A stretch of DNA of 64,000 nucleotides from Lewinellaceae bacterium (GTDB taxonomy: Bacteria > Bacteroidota > Bacteroidia > Chitinophagales > Saprospiraceae), in NCBI GenBank assembly GCA_016712415.1, contig JADJRC010000050.1, forward strand, positions 124,001 to 188,000. The letters are read 5' to 3'. The notes beneath the pieces were generated by a model, which was not told the DNA's origin, made no database searches, and worked only from the letters and a program-made list of their open reading frames with translations. Shown piece after piece: positions 8,626-16,837 of this stretch; positions within the stretch are counted from its first letter, which is position 1; the number at the start of each line of letters is the position of its first letter. The translations under genes were made by a program, and so were the position numbers.

Positions 8626-10437
8626 ATGATAGATATACGCAACATTGCCATTATTGCCCACGTCGACCACGGCAAGACTACATTGGTAGACAAGATGATC
8701 CATGCTTCGAGGCTCTTCAAGGAGCACGAGGTGTCCGGCGAACTGATCCTGGACAACAACGACCTGGAAAGGGAGCGCGGCATCACGATTCTTGCCAAAA
8801 ACGTCGCGATCCAATATAAAAACATAAAGATCAATATTATCGATACGCCCGGCCACGCCGATTTCGGTGGCGAGGTTGAGCGCGTGCTCAACATGGCCGA
8901 CGGCGTGTTGCTGTTGGTCGATGCTTTTGAAGGCCCCATGCCTCAAACCCGTTTTGTACTGCAAAAAGCACTTGAAATGGGCAAAAAGCCCATTGTTGTC
9001 ATCAATAAAGTGGACAAGCCCAACTGCAATCCCGATTGGGCGCATGAACAGGTCTTCGACCTGATGTTCTCCCTCGACGCCACCGAGGAGCAACTCGACT
9101 TCCCCGTTGTGTTCGGATCAGCCAAACAGGGCTGGATGAGCCACGACTGGAAAAATCCGAGCGAAGACATCACAGTGTTGCTCGACGATATCGTCAAATA
9201 CATCCCCGAGCCGCTGGTATCTGCGGGCACTCCGCAACTGCTGGTTACGTCTCTTGACTACTCCAATTATACCGGCAGGATCGCCGTTGGCCGCCTTTCC
9301 CGCGGAAAACTGCAAACCGGCCAGGCCGTATCGCTGATGAAAAAAGACGGCAAGGTGCAAAAACACCGCATCAAGCAAATCTTTGTTTTCGACGGACTCG
9401 GGAAAAAAGAAGTGCCGGAAGTAGATGCAGGCGATATCTGTGCCGTCGTCGGAGTGGAAGGATTCGAAATTGGCGACACGATCGCCGATTACGAAAATCC
9501 GGAAGCACTCACGCCGATCTCCATTGATGAGCCAACCATGTCGATGCTGTTCACCATCAACGACTCGCCGTTTTTCGGACAGGAAGGTAAATTCGTCACC
9601 AGCCGCCACGTACGGGAGCGCCTGGAAAAGGAACTGGAGAAAAACCTGGCGATGCGTATGGAAGAAACCAACTCTGCCGACTCCTTTATGGTATTCGGCC
9701 GCGGGGTGTTGCACCTTTCTATCCTGATCGAAACCATGCGCCGCGAAGGCTACGAACTGCAAATCGGCCAGCCAAGGGTTATCGTTAAGGAAATTGACGG
9801 CGTCAAACACGAACCGGTGGAGGAACTGACGATCGATGTGCCTGAAACGACCAGCGGCAAATGTATAGAACTGGTGACCCGCCGTAAAGGTGTTATGAAG
9901 AGCATGGAACCCAAAAGCGACCGCTTTCTCCTGCGCTTCGATATTCCATCACGCGGTATCATCGGGCTGCGTTCCAATATTCTGACTGCTACCCAGGGTG
10001 AAGCGGTCATGACGCACCGCTTCTCCGGATATGAGGCCTGGAAAGGCGACCTGCCCGGCCGTCAGAATGGTTCGCTCATTGTCATGGAGACCGGTACTGC
10101 TATTGCGTATTCGCTCGACAACTTGCAGGACAGGGGCACCTTCTTTGTAGATCCGGGCGAGGAAGTATACGAAGGACAGGTGATCGGCGAGAACAATCGC
10201 CCCGGCGATCTCGTTATCAACGTGACCAAAACCAAAAAACTGACCAACATGCGGGCTTCAGGGTCCGACGATAAAGCATCGCTCCCGCCGCCCAGACGCC
10301 ACAGCCTGGAAGAAGCGCTTGAATATATCCAGGAAGACGAGTATGTAGAGGTAACGCCGAAAAATATTCGCCTGCGCAAGGTGTATCTGAAGGACTTCGA
10401 ACGCAAAAAAGCGCAAAAAGACCTCGCATTGGCCTGA
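8626..10437 (+). CDS. typA: Ribosome-associated GTPase TypA/BipA
   Basis: This is a translational GTPase of the EF-G/LepA class that assists ribosome assembly and stress-related translation. G1 is AHVDHGKTT at 11-19, G3 DTPGHADF, G4 NKVDK. Domain II follows, then the two alpha/beta domains and the BipA-specific C-terminal region with SGSDDKASLPPPR near residue 545. At 603 residues it has standard length, and MIDIRNIAI is the expected N-terminus. It is a single gene with a promoter element 112 nt upstream and a hairpin terminator downstream. Confidence 0.97.
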   Translation: MIDIRNIAIIAHVDHGKTTLVDKMIHASRLFKEHEVSGELILDNNDLERERGITILAKNVAIQYKNIKINIIDTPGHADFGGEVERVLNMADGVLLLVDAFEGPMPQTRFVLQKALEMGKKPIVVINKVDKPNCNPDWAHEQVFDLMFSLDATEEQLDFPVVFGSAKQGWMSHDWKNPSEDITVLLDDIVKYIPEPLVSAGTPQLLVTSLDYSNYTGRIAVGRLSRGKLQTGQAVSLMKKDGKVQKHRIKQIFVFDGLGKKEVPEVDAGDICAVVGVEGFEIGDTIADYENPEALTPISIDEPTMSMLFTINDSPFFGQEGKFVTSRHVRERLEKELEKNLAMRMEETNSADSFMVFGRGVLHLSILIETMRREGYELQIGQPRVIVKEIDGVKHEPVEELTIDVPETTSGKCIELVTRRKGVMKSMEPKSDRFLLRFDIPSRGIIGLRSNILTATQGEAVMTHRFSGYEAWKGDLPGRQNGSLIVMETGTAIAYSLDNLQDRGTFFVDPGEEVYEGQVIGENNRPGDLVINVTKTKKLTNMRASGSDDKASLPPPRRHSLEEALEYIQEDEYVEVTPKNIRLRKVYLKDFERKKAQKDLALA

Positions 10438-10454
10438 AGCGCCTGAATTATGCC

Positions 10455-10510
10455 CCGGACCACCGCCGCCGATCCTGCACGGCAGTGGTCCGGCAAATTC
10501 AATCTTTTTT
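10455..10510 (+). terminator. Rho-independent terminator after typA
   Basis: CCGGACCAC (10455-10463) pairs with GTGGTCCGG (10485-10493). A T-run follows at 10505-10510, about 11 nt below the stem, so it is somewhat separated from it. Confidence 0.6.
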
Positions 10511-10538
10511 AAAAAGTTTTTCGTTTGCGGATAAATTC

Positions 10539-10546
10539 TATTTTTG
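10539..10546 (+). promoter_or_regulatory. -7 promoter element upstream of queA
   Basis: TATTTTTG matches TAnnTTTG, with TTTT at 10517-10520, 18 bp upstream, in place of the -33 box. The start codon of queA is about 140 nt downstream, giving a long leader without a recognisable riboswitch. A preQ1 riboswitch was considered but no matching pseudoknot was seen. Confidence 0.5.
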
Positions 10547-10688
10547 CACCCATTTTGCAGGCGAAAACCCTTGAAAAATGACGGTATTTTTATTGTCAGA
10601 CTCAATATTTCGCCAAAAATCGAAACCGAAGGGGGCATTTTTTAACATTTTCCAACGTTAATCAACGGCAACCCTACTTAGTAATACA

Positions 10689-11753
10689 ATGCGCACAAAA
10701 CTTTCCAGTTTCAATTTCAACCTGCCTAAAGAACTCGTAGCGCAGTACCCTTCCGAAGAACGCGACCAGAGTCGCCTCATGGTGGTGAACCGCAGTACGG
10801 GAAAAATAGAGCACAAGATTTTTAAAGACCTCCTCAACTATTTCAACGATGGGGATGTGATGATCTTTAACAACACCAAGGTTTTTCCGGCAAGGCTTTT
10901 TGGCCAGAAGGAGAAAACCGGTGCAAAAATCGAGGTTTTTCTCCTTCGGGAACTCAACCACGATGCGCGCTTATGGGATGTGCTGGTCGATCCGGCACGT
11001 AAAATCCGGGTGGGCAACAAGCTCTATTTTGAAGACGAAAATGGTAACGACGCCCTTGTGGCCGAGGTGGTGGACAATACCACTTCACGTGGCCGTACCA
11101 TCCGCTTTCTTTTCGATGGCACGGAAGACGATTTTCAACACGAACTGTCCAAACTGGGGAATACTCCCCTGCCCAAATACATAGAGCGGGAGCCGGAAGC
11201 CATCGACCGCGACCGCTATCAGACGATTTACGCCAAGGAACTCGGCGCCGTAGCAGCGCCCACCGCCGGCCTCCACTTCAGCCGGGAACTCATGAAACGG
11301 CTTGAACTCAAAGGCGTACAGTTCGCAGAAATCACCCTGCATATCGGCCTGGGCACTTTCCGTACCATTGATGTGGAAGACCTTTCCAAACACAAAATGG
11401 AAGCCGAATATTTCCGTATTGCAAATGATTCGGCTGAAACGGTGAACAAGGGTATCCTGAATGATAAAAAAGTGTGCGCAGTAGGCACCACCGTCATGCG
11501 GTCCATTGAGACGGCTGTTTCTGCCGAAAAACTGCTCAAACAAGTGGAAGGCTGGACCAACAAGTTCATCTATCCGCCTTACGACTTCAGCATTGCCAAC
11601 AGCATGGTCACCAATTTCCACCTGCCCAAATCAAGCCTGCTGATCATGGTATGCGCGTTTGGTGGATTTGATCTTGTCATGGAAGCTTATAATGAGGCAA
11701 TCAAGAATGAATACCGCTTTTTCAGCTATGGCGACGCCATGCTCATTCTATAG
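10689..11753 (+). CDS. queA: S-adenosylmethionine:tRNA ribosyltransferase-isomerase QueA
   Basis: QueA transfers and isomerises the ribosyl group of SAM onto preQ1 in tRNA, giving epoxyqueuosine. Family blocks are FNLPKELVAQYPSEERDQSR at the N-terminus, FNNTKVFPARLFG, PLPKYIER, the signature GAVAAPTAGLHFS near 190 and the C-terminal SMVTNFHLPKSSLLIMV. The length of 354 residues is normal. It is monocistronic, with a promoter-like element about 140 nt upstream and a small DUF2795 gene 131 nt downstream. Confidence 0.97.
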   Translation: MRTKLSSFNFNLPKELVAQYPSEERDQSRLMVVNRSTGKIEHKIFKDLLNYFNDGDVMIFNNTKVFPARLFGQKEKTGAKIEVFLLRELNHDARLWDVLVDPARKIRVGNKLYFEDENGNDALVAEVVDNTTSRGRTIRFLFDGTEDDFQHELSKLGNTPLPKYIEREPEAIDRDRYQTIYAKELGAVAAPTAGLHFSRELMKRLELKGVQFAEITLHIGLGTFRTIDVEDLSKHKMEAEYFRIANDSAETVNKGILNDKKVCAVGTTVMRSIETAVSAEKLLKQVEGWTNKFIYPPYDFSIANSMVTNFHLPKSSLLIMVCAFGGFDLVMEAYNEAIKNEYRFFSYGDAMLIL

Positions 11754-11884
11754 CACCGGGCGTCACGGCATGCACACACAAATTTCAATAACTTTCTTCA
11801 AAATTTGCTTCACTTAATGCGCCGTGAAGCAACCCTGATTGCAAAAATCTGTTGTTAGACCTCAACAATTAAACAGACAACGAT

Positions 11885-12106
11885 ATGTACTGGACTCTTG
11901 AACTGGCCTCATACCTCGAAGAAGCCCCATGGCCGGCTTCGAAAGACGAACTGATCGACTATGCTATACGCTCCGGCGCTCCAAGTGAAGTAATCGACAA
12001 CCTGGACGAACTGGAAGACGATGGCGAGCTGTATGAAGGCATTGAAGACATCTGGCCTGACTATCCGCGCCACGACGACTTTTTCTTCAACGAAGACGAG
12101 TATTAG
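11885..12106 (+). CDS. DUF2795 family small acidic protein
   Basis: A 73-residue, strongly acidic protein with the Bacteroidota form of DUF2795: YWTLELASYLEEAPWPASKDELIDYAI, then VIDNLDELEDDGE and an acidic tail. Proteins of this type are highly conserved in the phylum and are often abundant. No function is established. It is cytoplasmic with no signal peptide and is followed by a strong terminator, so it is probably a highly expressed single gene. Confidence 0.85.
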   Translation: MYWTLELASYLEEAPWPASKDELIDYAIRSGAPSEVIDNLDELEDDGELYEGIEDIWPDYPRHDDFFFNEDEY

Positions 12107-12130
12107 CGGCCCGGGCAATTGGCCGGCGCA

Positions 12131-12175
12131 AAAACGGGGTTAGTGTCATTTTCCATGGCGCTAACCCCGTTTTTT
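12131..12175 (+). terminator. Strong Rho-independent terminator after the DUF2795 gene
   Basis: A perfect 13-bp stem (12131-12143 with 12161-12173) encloses a 17-nt loop. The T-run begins within the stem and continues to 12175. The inverted-repeat element at 12176 begins immediately after. Confidence 0.9.
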
Positions 12176-12340
12176 AATATGAGTCATCCCGAATTTTCCA
12201 GGCGAGCACGACCTCCGTACCGTCGGAAATAGGCTGTGTGTTTGTACAACGGACTTCCAAGTCCGTTGTAACGTGGTGGAGGCGCCGGACTTGGAAGTCC
12301 GGCGTACATACCCTGTCCATAAGTCGGGATGACTCATATT
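12176..12340. repeat. 165-bp palindromic element, copy 1 of a shared-terminus family
   Basis: Its ends 12176-12192 and 12324-12340 are perfect 17-bp inverted repeats (AATATGAGTCATCCCGA). The same 17 bp bound the element at 18726-18926, whose interior is different. Inside are two further perfect hairpins: 12245-12256 with 12259-12270 and 12283-12292 with 12295-12304. The right end lies one base from the stop codon of the minus-strand CHU_C gene. No coding potential. Confidence 0.8.
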
Positions 12341-12341
12341 A

Positions 12342-15300
12342 TTACCGCATTATCTGAAGATACCCGCTGAGCGGCTTTGAGCCGTCGCTCAGATCAATAA
12401 TATAAAAATAGGCTCCATCCGGCAAGGCATGCCCATTCCAGGTGCCGTTCCAGGCCTCCAGATTGCTGTAACCTTTCTGCTTGAAAACCAGGTTGCCCCA
12501 ACGGTTGAAAACCTGAATATCGCATTCCGGAAACTGTTCAATACCCGGTATGCTCCAGTAATCGTTCCTGTTGTCCCCGTTTGGAGAAATGCCCGTGTAT
12601 ACGAGCACTTTGTCGCATAACACCGTTACTTTCACCCTGGCAGAAGAGCGCAGGCCCGTAGTGTCCGAAATCCGGTAAATAAAGGTATCAACGCCGCAAT
12701 AATCGTGTTCCGGGGTGTACGCCACTACGCCTAAAATATCGTCAAATGTCAATTGCCCGTAAGCAGGATTGGCCAGTACGACAAATTCATCCAGTCCCAT
12801 CCTATTGCCCACGATGCCGCGGATAATATCATTGGCCACCAGATCGATCTCGACAGATGTGTTTTTCGGTGTAACGGCCTCATCCGGCACTGCCAGCAGC
12901 GTTTTATCGTCACTGCCTCCATCGCAACCCAGTTCGACCCGAACCTGGTATTCACAGAAATCAAGGTTATGGAGGAAATGAATATCGTGGTATCCGGTAT
13001 CGAGCCGCAGACCGATGTTGGTGCTGCAGAGGGTAAAGGAAGTAAACGGTTGGCTGTTATCCGTGACGGTATAGTCGGCCAGTTCCACCTCCGGAATAGT
13101 CGTGCAAAAGACGGTATCGGCTGAACAGTTCGACACAGCCCAGGTAATGACGCCCTGGCTTCCGGGGGTATAATTGTGCACTGGAGGACAACTGGTACAC
13201 ACAACTTTAACCGGCATGGTGTCCAGGCAGCCCGTTTGTGCCCGGCGGAAGATGACCGTGTGCAAGCCTACCGCAAATCGCATATTGGTACCCAACGGTG
13301 CGCTTTTTTGCATTGGACTGACCGTAGTCTGATTTTGTGCGGAAAGGATAATCAGATTTCCGTAAGTGCTGGCGGGGTTGCCTCCGATAAATACCGAATC
13401 ATTCTCCAGCGACCAGCCAGGCGCCGGGTCATTTTGATTCATCAAACCGAGCAGTTCATATGCGTTGGTGAAAAACCCGGAAAAGGCCTGTCCGTTTACG
13501 ACCCACTCCCCCATCTGGTAAGGACCGCCCGACAGGTTAATGGTATACGTCCTTACATTCTGGGGATTACAGGACGAAAAGGCGCCGCCGGAATAAGGCA
13601 GGCCGTTGTCCAGTATGACATAGTCTGATACCTGTGTAAAAGGAATGGGCACGCAGCCGGATGCCCCGTTGTCACAATCGTCAGTTGACAAGTCAAGGCT
13701 GCCGGGCAAAGCGATACCGTCCAGGCAGTCGTTAGGCGACAGCACGGTAGGAAAATAACGAATAGTGTGGCAGCGGCGCAATACAGGGTCGCAAACCAAA
13801 ACGCCGATACGGTCTACATTGTAGCCGGTAGGGCCGGATGACTGGAAGGTAATGCAGGCCGATACCGGGTCTATTACATAAGTACCGAATGCGTCGCTGG
13901 CGCCGGTCAGCCCGGAGCCGTCTTCCATGGACACCACTTTGTTATTAAAACTGACGGGAATCTGGCCGCACGCCGTTGTGGAATTGCCGGACTGCACAGC
14001 AAAATAGATTGAATCAATATCCGGCGGAGCAGCGGTAATATAAACAAGGACGCATACGGTATCATTGAGGCCGGTGGCGCCGGTTTGTACAGCCACGCAT
14101 ATCGGGTCCACACCAAATGCGGGTACAGGCCCGGCAGTATATTTAAGGCACCCCGAAACATCAAACATCCAGCTGCCGAATACGGCTCCGGACTGGCCAA
14201 CCTGGGCAAAAGTCACATCATTCTGCCCCACACCTGCCGGAAAGGGCAGGCACAGGGAATCCGTGGTATTTACCCCCAGCACAAGCACGAGGGTATCGGC
14301 AATATTGCAGTATGCCGGAACAAATACAGAATCGATGGGGTAAGCGCAGAACAGACTGTCGTATACGGTTGCACTGTAATAGCCCGCATCGAGATGCAGC
14401 CTGTCCTCCGGATTGTTGAACCCCGGAAGATCAAACCAATCGACCAGGTACCGGCCGTTGCCGCCGCTCAGGGTCAGTTGCAAGGAGCCGCCCTGGTCGC
14501 ATAACTTTGGCTGGACGTTTGTCAATGCAGCAAACGGCGGCGGTTCGGAGATGGTAAAAGTATCAACCGGCAACAGGCAGCTGTCCGCATCTGCAATTTG
14601 AAGGTAATAGGTGCCTGCTGCCAGATTGCCGGGCGACTGGGCCATACCATTCTCGTCCCACAGAGCGAAGGTGTAGGGCGATTTGAAATTTGCGCCCGGA
14701 ATGACATCAAACTCAACATTGCCTTGCCCCGTCCCTGCACATTTTATATTGAACGGCTGCACGACTACATCACCCTGTACAGGGCCTTCCCCCATAACCA
14801 CAACAATAGTATCAAGGCAGGCATAGAGATTATCTACAACGTAGAATGTATAAGCGCCGGGCGCCAGGCCGGTTACAATCGGGTCGGCGCCAAAACTGAA
14901 GGAATACTGGCCGGATCCTCCGGTGACCTTGATTTCTGCCCGGCCGGTCGGCAGGCCGCATTTTGACGGTTCCAGAATGGTATACGTCGACTGAAGCGGA
15001 TTGACATTCGGCACACAAACCTGGAGTACCGAATAACAGCCGGTGCCCGGATTGGTAGCGGTTACGGTGTAACAACCGCTGGAAAGTCCGGTATTGGTAG
15101 CACCCGTTTCTCCATTGCTCCAGGCGTAGTCAAAGCCTTGCGGCGAAAGGGATACGCTTCCATTGGATGCCAGGCAATTGGAGGGCACAACGGTCTGCAC
15201 CGAAACGGACGGACCGTTGGTGTTATTGACCAGAATGGTTGTATCAAGGGAGCAGTCCGGGCTGTCGGTACGGGTAATTTTTACGTGGTACGCCGCTGCT

Positions 15301-15554
15301 TTTAATCCAAAAGCAATATTGGTATCGGAAACGTTGGGCGTCCAGGTGAAAGTGTAGCCATCGTTTCCGCCGGCAAGGCTGATCAGGATGACGCCGGAAG
15401 AGTCACCGCAGGTGGAGTTGGTAACTATGAGGGAACCGACGACGACAGGATCATCGCAGGGGGCCGGCTGTGGAGCGCAATAAACACGTGTAAACGAAAA
15501 CAGACAGGTTACGGAGAAGAGGCCGGCAACAACCCGGAGTGTGTTGATTTTCAT
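12342..15554 (-). CDS. Large secreted T9SS type B (CHU_C) cell-surface protein with SprB-like repeats
   Basis: An N-terminal signal peptide (MKINTLRVVAGLFSVTCLFS) is followed from ~residue 35 by several tandem SprB-type repeats with the TNSTCGDSSGVI / GGNDGYTFTW pattern. Cys-rich and Ig-like segments come next, then a cadherin-like domain near 890-970 (VTPKNTSVEIDLVANDI ... YCGVDTFIYRISD). The C-terminal gliding-motility-associated sorting domain (YTGISPNGDNRNDYWSI ... QVFNRWGNLVF) sends it through T9SS to the cell surface. SprB-like proteins act as gliding or attachment adhesins in this phylum; that role here is inferred. It is a single gene on the minus strand, ending against the repeat element at 12176-12340. 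Confidence 0.9.
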   Translation of the reverse strand: MKINTLRVVAGLFSVTCLFSFTRVYCAPQPAPCDDPVVVGSLIVTNSTCGDSSGVILISLAGGNDGYTFTWTPNVSDTNIAFGLKAAAYHVKITRTDSPDCSLDTTILVNNTNGPSVSVQTVVPSNCLASNGSVSLSPQGFDYAWSNGETGATNTGLSSGCYTVTATNPGTGCYSVLQVCVPNVNPLQSTYTILEPSKCGLPTGRAEIKVTGGSGQYSFSFGADPIVTGLAPGAYTFYVVDNLYACLDTIVVVMGEGPVQGDVVVQPFNIKCAGTGQGNVEFDVIPGANFKSPYTFALWDENGMAQSPGNLAAGTYYLQIADADSCLLPVDTFTISEPPPFAALTNVQPKLCDQGGSLQLTLSGGNGRYLVDWFDLPGFNNPEDRLHLDAGYYSATVYDSLFCAYPIDSVFVPAYCNIADTLVLVLGVNTTDSLCLPFPAGVGQNDVTFAQVGQSGAVFGSWMFDVSGCLKYTAGPVPAFGVDPICVAVQTGATGLNDTVCVLVYITAAPPDIDSIYFAVQSGNSTTACGQIPVSFNNKVVSMEDGSGLTGASDAFGTYVIDPVSACITFQSSGPTGYNVDRIGVLVCDPVLRRCHTIRYFPTVLSPNDCLDGIALPGSLDLSTDDCDNGASGCVPIPFTQVSDYVILDNGLPYSGGAFSSCNPQNVRTYTINLSGGPYQMGEWVVNGQAFSGFFTNAYELLGLMNQNDPAPGWSLENDSVFIGGNPASTYGNLIILSAQNQTTVSPMQKSAPLGTNMRFAVGLHTVIFRRAQTGCLDTMPVKVVCTSCPPVHNYTPGSQGVITWAVSNCSADTVFCTTIPEVELADYTVTDNSQPFTSFTLCSTNIGLRLDTGYHDIHFLHNLDFCEYQVRVELGCDGGSDDKTLLAVPDEAVTPKNTSVEIDLVANDIIRGIVGNRMGLDEFVVLANPAYGQLTFDDILGVVAYTPEHDYCGVDTFIYRISDTTGLRSSARVKVTVLCDKVLVYTGISPNGDNRNDYWSIPGIEQFPECDIQVFNRWGNLVFKQKGYSNLEAWNGTWNGHALPDGAYFYIIDLSDGSKPLSGYLQIMR

Positions 15555-15851
15555 GTGACGACTTGGACCGGAAGCCCGGAAAAATAATAAAAGTTAAAAC
15601 GTAAATTTAACCCGGCGCGGATAGAAATGGATTAAAGTAAACATATCAAAAGTAAGGCGAAGCAATAGTATCCCCCCCGTATTTCCCTTTTAATGTGACA
15701 GGGCAAAAAATGATGCCAAAAACGTATTCAAAAAAATGAAACGTTAAAGACATTGTAATATGCTGTATATCTGCAACTTAAAATAAAAAATAGCAGATAT
15801 TCTTTCCGACAAAGGTTATAAAATGTCCTTTTTAATAGACCTGAAGTCGTA

Positions 15852-15859
15852 TACTTTTG
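15852..15859 (+). promoter_or_regulatory. -7 promoter element in the 459-bp gap before the Crp/Fnr gene
   Basis: TACTTTTG lies 154 nt before the regulator start, with a T-rich stretch about 18 bp upstream as a poor -33 box. The gap 15555-16013 also contains an 8-bp inverted repeat (15767-15774 with 15793-15800) and no convincing ORF. No FNR-type TTGAT-N4-ATCAA site was found. Confidence 0.5.
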
Positions 15860-16013
15860 TATTGTGGATTGGGGTATGTCCCAAACATTCTTCGACCCAC
15901 AGCAAGCCGGAACAAATTCCCGGCCACTTTCTCCACAAACCTGCCGCTCCAGTTAATCTACAGTACCGGATTTTCACAAACAACAACCGCTTTCTCGCAA
16001 AAACTACGCCGCT

Positions 16014-16694
16014 ATGGAACTGAGCAACATGATCCAATTTCTCGGAAAACTCCCCTTACTTACGCCCCTCAGCGAAGCCGAACTGGAAGACCTTGCCAAA
16101 ATTGCCTATTGTCGGCGAGCGCCAAAGTTCCAGTTTATTTTTATGCCCGACGAACCGGCAGACTATATATATCTGCTGATAAAGGGCCGGGTAAAAACAG
16201 GGACATTCTCGCAGGATGGCCGCGAGGTGATCAAAGAAATACTCCAGCCCGAAATGCTGTTCGGCGATCTGGCACTTGCCGGTGAAACCAGGCGCAGTGA
16301 ATTTGCGCAGGCCCTGCACGATGAGGTGGAATACCTGGCCATAAAGATCAGCGATTTCCAGCAATTGATGCAGCAAAACCAGCGACTCGTTTTCGCCTGC
16401 CTTAAGCACCTTACCCAACGCCTCCAGCGTGTAGAGGAGCGCCTGGCCAAACTCGTGCTTAAAGACGCCCGCGAACGGATCATTGAGTTCCTTGTCGAAA
16501 CGGCGGGTAAAGAAGGACGCCGCGTGGGTTTTGAAACCCTGCTCAAACACCACCTGACCCAACAGGATATTGCAAACCTCACGGGTACCAGCCGCCAAAC
16601 CGTAACCTCCGTACTCAACGATCTGCGCAAATCGAACCTGATCTATTTTAACCGGAACAGCATTTTGATCCGCGATATTGAGAAATTAGCCTGA
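16014..16694 (+). CDS. Crp/Fnr family transcriptional regulator
   Basis: The cyclic-nucleotide-binding-type beta-roll covers residues ~10-125 (FIFMPDEPADYIYLLIKGRVK ... EMLFGDLALAGE). A dimer helix and a winged helix-turn-helix follow at ~150-215, with recognition segment LTQQDIANLTGTSRQTVTSV. There are no N-terminal cysteines for an Fe-S cluster, so it is not a classical oxygen-sensing Fnr; the ligand cannot be told. At 226 residues it has usual length. A terminator follows, and the next gene encodes a secreted BNR-repeat protein with its own leader. Confidence 0.93.
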   Translation: MELSNMIQFLGKLPLLTPLSEAELEDLAKIAYCRRAPKFQFIFMPDEPADYIYLLIKGRVKTGTFSQDGREVIKEILQPEMLFGDLALAGETRRSEFAQALHDEVEYLAIKISDFQQLMQQNQRLVFACLKHLTQRLQRVEERLAKLVLKDARERIIEFLVETAGKEGRRVGFETLLKHHLTQQDIANLTGTSRQTVTSVLNDLRKSNLIYFNRNSILIRDIEKLA

Positions 16695-16737
16695 CAACCT
16701 ACCATGCAAATAAATACGCTGCAAGTTTGAATCGCAG

Positions 16738-16764
16738 AAGGCTTCCATATCCGGAAGCCTTTTG
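16738..16764 (+). terminator. Rho-independent terminator after the Crp/Fnr gene
   Basis: AAGGCTTCC (16738-16746) pairs with GGAAGCCTT (16753-16761), with a 6-nt loop and a short T-run. Confidence 0.8.
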
Positions 16765-16837
16765 CATTTTATAGCAGATTTTTTCAGAATATTTGCCGGT
16801 CAAAAACGGTTATTTTCATCTCTAAAACCACCACCAC

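Noticed and set aside
10547..10688. queA leader as a preQ1 riboswitch
   Set aside because: No C-rich loop and A-rich tail pseudoknot pattern could be matched; the leader is only AT-rich.
15823..16285. Overlapping plus-strand ORFs across the Crp/Fnr promoter region
   Set aside because: They are out of frame with the regulator and rich in rare patterns; no homology-like motif.
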